A model generated the notes under the pieces. That model made no database searches, was not told where the DNA came from, and worked only from the letters and a program-made list of their open reading frames with translations. Made by a program: the position numbers and the translations under genes. A DNA stretch of 11,310 nucleotides from an uncultured Flavobacteriales bacterium (GTDB lineage Bacteria; Bacteroidota; Bacteroidia; Flavobacteriales; Crocinitomicaceae): the NCBI GenBank assembly GCA_946478775.1, contig CAMLDR010000140.1:1-11310 (forward strand), written 5' to 3'. Each line of letters begins with the position of its first letter. Position 1 is the stretch's first letter. Shown piece after piece: positions 5,996-11,310 of this stretch.

Positions 5996-6190
5996 TTATT
6001 GGATTACGCGAACGTTTACTGCGTTCACTCCTCTTTTACCTTCTTCTAATTCGAATTCTACTTGGTCACCTTCGCGAATCTCATCAACTAATCCTGATAC
6101 GTGTACGAAGTGATCTTTTGCGGAGTCATCTTCTTTAATAAAACCAAATCCCTTAGTTTCATTGAAGAACTTTACTGTTCCTTTGTTCAT
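5996..6190 (-). CDS. CspA-type cold-shock protein
   Basis: The 64-residue protein is a single OB-fold cold-shock domain, close to the 65-70 residues usual for CspA. RNP1 is KGFGFIK (13-19) and RNP2 is HFVHVS (27-32); the start MNKGTVKFFNETKGFGFI is classic. These proteins bind single-stranded RNA in the cytoplasm and melt secondary structure during cold or growth shifts. No long cold-box leader is evident: the best -7-like element lies about 30 bases upstream. It has its own terminator (5935-5975) and is next to a second, longer cold-shock gene. Confidence 0.95.
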   Translation of the reverse strand: MNKGTVKFFNETKGFGFIKEDDSAKDHFVHVSGLVDEIREGDQVEFELEEGKRGVNAVNVRVIQ

Positions 6191-6219
6191 TAAACTTGTT
6201 ATTAAATAAATACTTAGAA

Positions 6220-6227
6220 CGAAGGTA
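6220..6227 (-). promoter_or_regulatory. Possible -7 promoter element of the short cold-shock gene
   Basis: Read on the minus strand the element is TACCTTCG, 7 of 8 positions of TAnnTTTG, placed 29 bases before the ATG at 6190. No -33 TTG at the expected 19-base spacing. Confidence 0.35.
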
Positions 6228-6466
6228 CACTTTAAAATTTGTAATTCGGTAAAATAAATGCGATTTCGGTTAAATTAACTTTTGTCCCGGATCAATTTTA
6301 GTCCTTAAACGAAGTGCATGTATCTAAATTTCCCCAGTAACAACGGGCATTTCACCTAATTAGAGCCACTAAGGGTTTCCCCCTGATTTTCAATCCACCT
6401 GGCAATCGTAACAAGATCATTCCTAGATTTGTTCCTAAGAAGATTAGTTTATTTCTATTTATACAT

Positions 6467-6474
6467 TATATTTG
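6467..6474 (+). promoter_or_regulatory. Putative -7 promoter element of the collar-protein cluster
   Basis: TATATTTG is a perfect match to the Bacteroidota -7 consensus TAnnTTTG. The -33 position at 19-base spacing reads TAG instead of TTG. Transcription from here would give an mRNA leader of roughly 115 bases before the ATG at 6597. A second perfect -7 match (TAGATTTG) lies at 6424-6431. Confidence 0.42.
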
Positions 6475-6522
6475 TCTCAACCATTAATTAAACAATCACT
6501 GATGACGACAATGCCTTTCAAC

Positions 6523-6541
6523 AATTGCTTTATTAGCAATT
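6523..6541 (+). other. Small hairpin in the collar-gene leader
   Basis: AATTGCT (6523-6529) and AGCAATT (6535-6541) form a perfect 7-bp stem with a TTATT loop, followed by a few Ts. It lies between the putative promoter and the collar gene and is too AT-rich to be a confident terminator. Confidence 0.3.
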
Positions 6542-6596
6542 TTCAAACACATACGTTATCATTTGTCTAGTGTAACTTTTAAAACAAATAATAACT

Positions 6597-7151
6597 ATGT
6601 CTACTGAACCATTTATCGGAGAAGTAAAGCTTTTCGGTTTTAACTTTGCTCCAAAAGGGTATGCAACTTGCCAAGGTCAAGTCTTATCAATTGCACAAAA
6701 CACTGCACTTTTTTCGTTACTCGGAACAACTTACGGGGGGAACGGACAAACAACTTTTGCGTTACCGGATTTACAAGGCCGTGTTCCTGTAGGTCAAGGA
6801 CAAGGACCAGGGTTATCACCATACGATATGGGACAAGTAGGTGGTGTTGAGAACACTACACTTACTACAGCCCAAATGCCCATGCACGTTCACCCGGCTC
6901 AGGGTATTAACGTCCGTATTCCTGTAAACACAGGAAACGATGATGCCGGCGCAGCAGGAAATTATATTGGAAACAGTTCACCGAACGATATGTTTGGGGG
7001 GGTGCCTTCACCTACAGCGTCAATGGGAGCGCCGATTGTTAGCGGTACTACTGCAGTTGCAGGAGGAAGTCAGCCATTCAGCCTTCTGACACCATACCTT
7101 TGTATGAACTATTCGATTGCATTGCAGGGAATTTTCCCAAGCCGTAACTAA
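6597..7151 (+). CDS. Phage-tail-collar-domain ('microcystin-dependent', MdpB-like) protein
   Basis: The 184-residue protein begins with a tail-collar domain (about 7-65): FIGEVKLFGFNFAPKGYATC, then ALFSLLGTTYGGNGQTTFALP and LPDLQGRVP (56-64). The GVENTTLTTAQMPMHVHP segment (83-100) and a C-terminal YLCMNYSIALQGIFPSRN are typical of the COG4675 family. The family is named for phage short-tail-fibre collar domains, but many free-standing bacterial copies lie outside prophages and their function is unknown. No phage head, tail, portal or integrase genes flank it, so it is not a prophage remnant on this evidence. No signal peptide is seen. It is the first gene of the cluster with the binding-protein and formyltransferase genes. 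A strong hairpin 8 bases after its stop (7160-7182) probably lowers read-through. Two G runs (G6 at 6735-6740, G7 at 6996-7002) lie in the coding sequence. Confidence 0.93.
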   Translation: MSTEPFIGEVKLFGFNFAPKGYATCQGQVLSIAQNTALFSLLGTTYGGNGQTTFALPDLQGRVPVGQGQGPGLSPYDMGQVGGVENTTLTTAQMPMHVHPAQGINVRIPVNTGNDDAGAAGNYIGNSSPNDMFGGVPSPTASMGAPIVSGTTAVAGGSQPFSLLTPYLCMNYSIALQGIFPSRN

Positions 7152-7159
7152 ACAAAATC

Positions 7160-7182
7160 AAGGGAGGGCGATGTCCTCCCTT
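7160..7182 (+). terminator. Intercistronic hairpin, possible partial terminator/attenuator
   Basis: AAGGGAGG (7160-7167) and CCTCCCTT (7175-7182) form a perfect GC-containing 8-bp stem with a 7-base loop. The following TTCTACTT tract is weak for a terminator. It lies 8 bases after the collar stop and 9 bases before the ATG at 7192. A frame-compatible ATG at 7171 falls inside the loop, which argues against it as the start of the next gene. Confidence 0.6.
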
Positions 7183-7191
7183 CTACTTAAT

Positions 7192-8343
7192 ATGATACAG
7201 ACAATTGGTTTCTTACTTCCAAGATCATCTTTTTATCAAGGGATCAGTTTTGACCTTTTCCAGGGGTTAAAATCCTCTTTGACCTTTCTTGGACAGGAAA
7301 ACGTTCGCGTTGTATCTGAAAACATTGGTTTTGGAACTGATAAGCAATTGTGTTACAAATCCGCAGAACATCTAATCATACATGAAAATGCACAGATTGT
7401 TTTTGCCTATATCGGTCACCGAACTGCTCAGGTTTTAAGACCATTATTTGCTGCTGCCAATCGTCTGCTTATCGTTTTGGATTCGGGAGCTCATCTTCCA
7501 CAGGAATGGCCGGCATCTCCCAATATATTTTATCATTCGTTAAATAATTCCCTGGGAACCTGGCTTAGTTCCGGACTTGCCGTACGAAACGGACATACCA
7601 TTGGTGGAATTGCTACTGGATACTATGACGGCGGGTACCTGCAAACAGTAGGGGCATTCAATGGTTATCTCCATGCAGGTGGTGTTATAGACTTTAACAT
7701 CGCTACAGGCCATCAAAGGGAGGATTTTTCCATGCAGCCACTCAAAGAACAGTTCACAACAACTGACAACAAATGTGTATTAAGCATTTTCAGCGGCGAC
7801 TATGTTCAATGGTTCTTCGACGACCTGGTTCAATACTTCCCTAAACAGAACATCCCTGTATATATGCCCCCTTTTGCTTTTGAGGAATCAATGCTGAAGG
7901 AAGCAGTTTATCCGGGAAATAATGTCACTGGAATAGCCGCGTGGTCGAAAAACCTATCAAATGAACAAAACAAATTGTTCATCGAAACAATTGAATCCGC
8001 TGGGCGTGAAGCAAATCTATTCAGCTTGTTGGGTTGGGAATCGGGATTCATCGCTGCCTTCCTTTTAGGACAGTTTTCTGTACAAAAAAACACTGCTATT
8101 GTCGGAGAGCAGCTGAAAAGCTTCTCATTTGATTCTCCAAGAGGAAAGATCTCCTTCCATCCGGAAAGCCATTGCTCCATCTCGCCTTTATATGAAGCGA
8201 AGATCGACAACGATGGTACCGGACATTGCTCTGTAACCATTATTGGTGAAATTACAGAAACAAAGGAAGCCTTTGATCTGTTAATATCACAAGACTTAGG
8301 CCAAGCCGTCTCTGGCTGGTATAACAGTTATACCTGCATCTGA
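7192..8343 (+). CDS. LivK/AmiC-like type-1 periplasmic-binding-fold protein lacking a signal peptide
   Basis: From the ATG at 7192 the product is 383 residues, starting MIQTIGFLLPRSSFYQGISF. The strand-loop start, the ligand-cleft-like LLIVLDSGAHLP, and the VRNGHTIGGIATGYYDGGYL region (about 131-150) followed by a second alpha/beta lobe resemble branched-chain-amino-acid/amide binding proteins (Peripla_BP_6). Neither this start nor the upstream alternative ATG (7171, MSSLLLN) provides a signal peptide or lipobox, so the protein appears cytoplasmic. AmiC, the cytoplasmic amide sensor of Pseudomonas, is a precedent for this fold without export. No ABC permease or ATPase genes are nearby, so a transport role is unlikely. 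The frame is open upstream to a TTG at 7117 inside the collar gene, which is not a credible start. Its stop shares a base with the next start codon (TGATG, 8341-8345), so translation is coupled to the formyltransferase. Ligand and function are unknown. Confidence 0.85.
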   Translation: MIQTIGFLLPRSSFYQGISFDLFQGLKSSLTFLGQENVRVVSENIGFGTDKQLCYKSAEHLIIHENAQIVFAYIGHRTAQVLRPLFAAANRLLIVLDSGAHLPQEWPASPNIFYHSLNNSLGTWLSSGLAVRNGHTIGGIATGYYDGGYLQTVGAFNGYLHAGGVIDFNIATGHQREDFSMQPLKEQFTTTDNKCVLSIFSGDYVQWFFDDLVQYFPKQNIPVYMPPFAFEESMLKEAVYPGNNVTGIAAWSKNLSNEQNKLFIETIESAGREANLFSLLGWESGFIAAFLLGQFSVQKNTAIVGEQLKSFSFDSPRGKISFHPESHCSISPLYEAKIDNDGTGHCSVTIIGEITETKEAFDLLISQDLGQAVSGWYNSYTCI

Positions 8344-9281
8344 TGAGCGGAATAAAAATACTTATCCTTTGTGGCGGGCGCTTTGCACTTCCTGCAATAC
8401 AGCAACTGGCTGTAGAGAAATATCTCTGCGGCATTGTCATTGGAAAAGGTGAGCTAGAAACAGTTGCATTGATTGAAGAAGAATGCTATAACGCAAACCT
8501 TCCTTTTAAATCTGTTCAGCATACGACAGAAATGCCAGAGTTGGAAACCTGGATCCGAGAACTAAATCCGAATGCAGTATTCAGTATCTGTTTTCCTTAT
8601 CTCCTACCGGAATCACTATTGAGTTTCGGAAAGGATAAATTCATCAATTTCCATACTGGAGCACTTCCTCAATATCGGGGACCTATGCCAATTTTTGAAG
8701 CCCTTCGCTACGGGGAAACAGAAACGGCAATAAGCGTCCACTTGATGGATGCAGAATTTGACCAGGGAGATATCATCTTCCGTGAAAGAGTAACGATATC
8801 AAATGACGACACATTTGGAACATTGGCTGGAAAACTGGCAGTTCGTACAGCTCTGGTGGCACTGAATATGGCACAGATGCTGGAATACGGATCAATGATC
8901 CCACGTGAGCCCCAGGACAAAAACAAAGCCAGGTATTTCGAAAAGCCCGAAAAAGAAGACACGTTTATTCAATGGAACCGCATGGATGCCGAAGAGATCA
9001 TCAACCTCATCAATGCCTGTAATCCCTGGAATAATGGTGCCGATGCGATCCTCAACGGAAAGCCTGTAAAAATTATCAGTGCTTCCATTGAGGAGAAATC
9101 TCACTTTTCATCGGCTGGCAGTATCTACCACATTAATCCCAATTCCGAGCAGGTGAAAGTCGCCTGCCTTCATAATAAACTCATAACTATTAAGATTGTT
9201 TCCTGCGAATACGGAATCGTAACAGCAGGATATTTTGCTATGAAAGAAAAAATTGATCTCCCAATTATTCATCGAAACTAG
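8343..9281 (+). CDS. Formyltransferase (Fmt-like, N10-formyl-THF-dependent), probably not the housekeeping enzyme
   Basis: The 312-residue protein has an N-terminal formyltransferase domain (about 4-185) and a C-terminal Fmt_C-like OB domain (about 208-305; QWNRMDAEEIINLINACNPW). The catalytic triad of the family is present: N102 and H104 in INFHTGALPQYRG and D140 in EFDQGDII. The fold transfers a formyl group from N10-formyltetrahydrofolate to an amine. The loops differ from housekeeping Met-tRNA formyltransferase: the start reads LILCGGRFALP rather than the GTPxFA type, and GALPQYRGPMP replaces SLLPxYRGAAP. A different acceptor, such as an amino sugar, peptide or small amine, is therefore likely (inference). 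The start codon overlaps the stop of the binding-protein gene. No nucleotide-sugar or peptide-synthesis genes lie in view to name the acceptor. The SprB-repeat gene follows after 56 bases and could be co-transcribed. Confidence 0.92.
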   Translation: MSGIKILILCGGRFALPAIQQLAVEKYLCGIVIGKGELETVALIEEECYNANLPFKSVQHTTEMPELETWIRELNPNAVFSICFPYLLPESLLSFGKDKFINFHTGALPQYRGPMPIFEALRYGETETAISVHLMDAEFDQGDIIFRERVTISNDDTFGTLAGKLAVRTALVALNMAQMLEYGSMIPREPQDKNKARYFEKPEKEDTFIQWNRMDAEEIINLINACNPWNNGADAILNGKPVKIISASIEEKSHFSSAGSIYHINPNSEQVKVACLHNKLITIKIVSCEYGIVTAGYFAMKEKIDLPIIHRN

Positions 9282-9337
9282 TCTGTATTTGATATAGCAA
9301 ATGATAATCAAGTTATTAACTTTAAACAAGTAAATCA

Positions 9338-11280
9338 ATGAAACATTTTACACTTATTCTTTTTGCATTTCTTTTTACTTCGGTAACAGGATCTGCTCAA
9401 ACCGTTTTTTGGTCTGACTCTTTTGAAGACTCAGGAGCACCAAGCAGTGGTACGCGCGCACCTGAAATCAATAGCGGTTCCGGGGATAATTATTTCCTAC
9501 GTACAAACGGTTCGGGAATTAATATTAACACACCATACTCTTTAATGGAAGGTACTAAATTCTGGGCAGGTGAAGGGCATACAGGTATACTTGAGCCCGA
9601 ACTGCAAATAGAGTTTCAGAACATCAACGCAACTGGTCTAACAAACCTTGAGTTCCGAGGTTTTTTTGCTGCCAACAACGGTGCAGCTTGGGAAAATGCA
9701 CTAACAGGTGCCCCTTCTACCGACTATATGATTGTAGAATACAGTTTTAACGCGGGTAGTACATGGACAACTCTTCTCGATTTTCGTGGAAATGACAACA
9801 CCAATAAACAGTTATGTCTTGACACTAACGGTGATGGTATCGGTGATGGCACCCCACTCACATATGCTTTTTCAGAACGTACCAAAACAATTGCTGCTAC
9901 AGGAGCTACAATGATACTTCGTATTCGTGTTTCTGCAAATGGTATCGGAGAAGAATGGGCGATCGACAACTTTCGTCTTTACAACACACCTTCATGTACA
10001 GCACCAACTATCACTGCCAACCCACCAAACCGTGCAATTTGCGCAGGTAACAGCACTACTTTTACTTCTAATGCAAGTGGTGCAACTGCTTTCCAATGGC
10101 AGGAAAACAGCGGATCCGGATTTGTTGACATCGTAAATGGCGGTGTTTATTCCAATGCGACTACAAACGTATTAACAATTACCGGAGCAACTGCCGGAAT
10201 GAGTGGTAACCTTTATCGCTGCAGAGCAATGAATGGCGTGGCCAGCTGTTTCACGAATACCAATCAGTCTACGCTGACAGTTTCATCTGTCAATACTTCA
10301 TCTGCATCACAAACGAACATTGCCTGCAATGGCGGATCGAACGGTGCTGCGAGTGTAAGCCCAACAGGTGGAATTGCACCTTATGGCTATTCCTGGTCGC
10401 CTTCAGGTGGAACTGGTTCTATTGCTACCGGACTTTCAGCAGGAACCTATACTGTTACCGTTACAGATATCATCGGTTGTCAGGGAACACGAAACTATAC
10501 CATCACACAACCGCCGGTACTCAACGGATCAACAGTTGTAACGAATGTTTCCTGCAACGGCGGAAATAACGGAGCTATCAATCTTACCCCTTCCGGTGGA
10601 ACACCGGGTTATACTTTCAGTTGGGGGGGCGGAGTCACTACAGAAGACAGAATAAGTCTTGCTGCGGGAACTTACGCTGTAACGATTACTGATGCTAACT
10701 CATGTACACGCAATGTGACCGGTATTACCGTAACGCAGCCTACATCCGTAATTTCAGGAACTACAGTTGTAACAAACGTAGCTTGTAACAGTGGAACTAA
10801 CGGAGCAATAAACTTAACTCCTACCGGAGGAACTGGACCTTATACTTTTAACTGGGCTGCCGGTCCTACTACAGAAGACCGAACAGGCCTTGCTGCAGGA
10901 ACATACTCTGTAACAATTACCGATGTAAATGCTTGTACCGGATCAGTTACAGGAATTACGGTAACACAGCCAACGGCAGTATCAGGAACGACAACTATAA
11001 CAAATACTTCCTGTAACGGAGGAACAAATGGAACCATTGATCTAACGCCTACCGGCGGAACACCCGGATATACTTATAGTTGGGGTGGTGGAATCACTTC
11101 TCAGGACAGAATAAGCCTTGCTGCAGGAAACTACAGTGTGACTATCACAGATGCAAATGCTTGTACAGGAACAGTGAATGCAACTGTAACGCAACCAACT
11201 GCAGCAGTTTCAGGAACAACAGTTGTAACGAATGTGGCTTGTTTCGGTGGAAATACCGGAGCAATTAAACTAACTCCACA
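9338..11280 (+). CDS. Secreted multidomain adhesin-like protein with SprB repeats, 3'-truncated by the contig end
   Basis: About 647 genuine residues are visible. A signal peptide (1-20, ending TGSA before Q21) is followed by a jelly-roll-like domain (about 22-215) with a DTNGDGIGDG loop (162-171) resembling Ca-binding loops. An Ig-like domain (about 220-318) with two likely disulfides follows. From T326, tandem SprB-type repeats begin: 10313-10540, 10541-10771, 10772-10999, 11000-11227 and a partial fifth from 11228. Each is 76-77 residues with TNxxCNGGxNGAINLTPTGGTPGYTFSW, LAAGTYxVTITD and VTQP segments. SprB is the mobile surface adhesin of Flavobacterium gliding, so export by Sec and T9SS and a surface role are expected; the T9SS C-terminal domain would lie beyond the window. 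The frame closes at a TAG (11297-11299) only because the final ~30 bases look like sequencing adapter, so that stop and the last residues (QRKSIV) should be disregarded. The gene follows the formyltransferase by 56 bases. Confidence 0.9.
10313..11280 (+). repeat. Tandem SprB-type repeat array (228-231-bp period)
   Basis: Four full units and one partial start at 10313, 10541, 10772, 11000 and 11228, giving periods of 228, 231, 228 and 228 bases, all in frame. Units 2-4 share long stretches at DNA level (for example AATCTTACCCC/AACTTAACTCC cores and GCTGC(G/A)GGAAC), while unit 1 is more diverged. Such arrays recombine and are hard to assemble from short reads, which fits the contig ending inside unit 5. 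Confidence 0.9.
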
Positions 11281-11310
11281 ACGGAAGAGCATCGTGTAGG
11301 GATTGAGGGT
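11278..11310 (+). other. Probable Illumina adapter contamination at the contig end
   Basis: Bases 11282-11310 match the reverse complement of the TruSeq universal adapter (core CGGAAGAGCGTCGTGTAGGG) at 25 of 29 positions. Differences are A for G at 11291, TT for AA at 11302-11303 and G for T at 11308. The SprB repeat code breaks exactly where the match begins. The sequence is most likely non-biological, from untrimmed low-quality read ends. Confidence 0.85.

Larger units (their letters stand above)
6191..6596. other. 406-base non-coding stretch between cold-shock and collar genes
   Basis: This is a divergent intergenic region. It holds the possible -7 element of the short cold-shock gene (6220-6227), two plus-strand TAnnTTTG matches (6424-6431 and 6467-6474), a small hairpin (6523-6541) and a 22-codon ORF (6502-6570). 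No tRNA, longer ORF or clear terminator was seen between 6240 and 6420, which contains only unassigned AT-rich sequence. Confidence 0.6.

Noticed and set aside
6597..7151. Prophage or phage-tail remnant
   Set aside because: Only one collar-domain gene is present, with no integrase, portal, capsid, sheath or lysis genes; free-standing members of this family are common in bacteria.
7117..7191. TTG (7117) or ATG (7171) as start of the binding-fold protein
   Set aside because: The TTG lies inside the collar gene and the extra residues do not resemble a binding protein or signal; the ATG at 7171 sits in the loop of a strong hairpin. ATG at 7192 begins directly with the first predicted strand.
7908..8240. 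110-codon minus-strand ORF within the binding-protein gene
   Set aside because: It is antisense to a well-supported coding region, and its product shows no recognisable motif.
10313..11280. CRISPR or DNA-level satellite array
   Set aside because: The periodicity is an in-frame 76-77-residue protein repeat with SprB motifs and no spacer structure.

Overview
The window comes from a member of the Bacteroidota, most likely Flavobacteriales and possibly close to Fluviicola/Crocinitomicaceae (inference from gene content; not tested by a search). The evidence is a type IX secretion (T9SS) type-B C-terminal domain at the left end, SprB-type repeats at the right end, promoter-like TAnnTTTG elements, no clear Shine-Dalgarno sequences, and Bacteroidota-style versions of several genes. 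No tRNA, rRNA, CRISPR array, transposase or phage structural module other than a lone collar-domain gene was seen.

Left part (1-2345): the 3' end of a secreted PKD-repeat protein with a gliding-motility/T9SS C-terminal domain; an intergenic patch with short repeats; a group III truncated haemoglobin (minus); a terminator and a possible small transcript; and a gamma-carbonic-anhydrase-family protein (minus).

Middle (2461-5340): an oxidative-stress island. A LysR regulator with both OxyR redox cysteines is divergent from a Dps ferritin. Dps is followed by a tight three-gene unit: a typical 2-Cys peroxiredoxin, a thioredoxin with an unusual WCGNC active site, and an 85-residue protein whose start overlaps the thioredoxin gene. 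A clear rho-independent terminator closes the unit. The picture is peroxide sensing (OxyR), iron sequestration (Dps), and peroxide reduction with a dedicated electron donor. Next come two minus-strand cold-shock-domain genes separated by their own terminator.

Right part (6191-11310): after a 406-base non-coding stretch there is a plus-strand cluster of a phage-tail-collar/'microcystin-dependent' type protein, a LivK/AmiC-like ligand-binding-fold protein with no signal peptide, and a formyltransferase coupled to it by a TGATG overlap. A large secreted protein with a signal peptide, a jelly-roll-like domain, an Ig-like domain and tandem SprB repeats follows. The collar/binding-protein/formyltransferase set is the best candidate for an undescribed functional unit; its function cannot be read from the sequence.

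The last ~30 bases closely match the reverse complement of the Illumina TruSeq universal adapter. The apparent stop codon of the last gene is therefore very probably an assembly artefact, and that gene should be read as truncated by a contig end.
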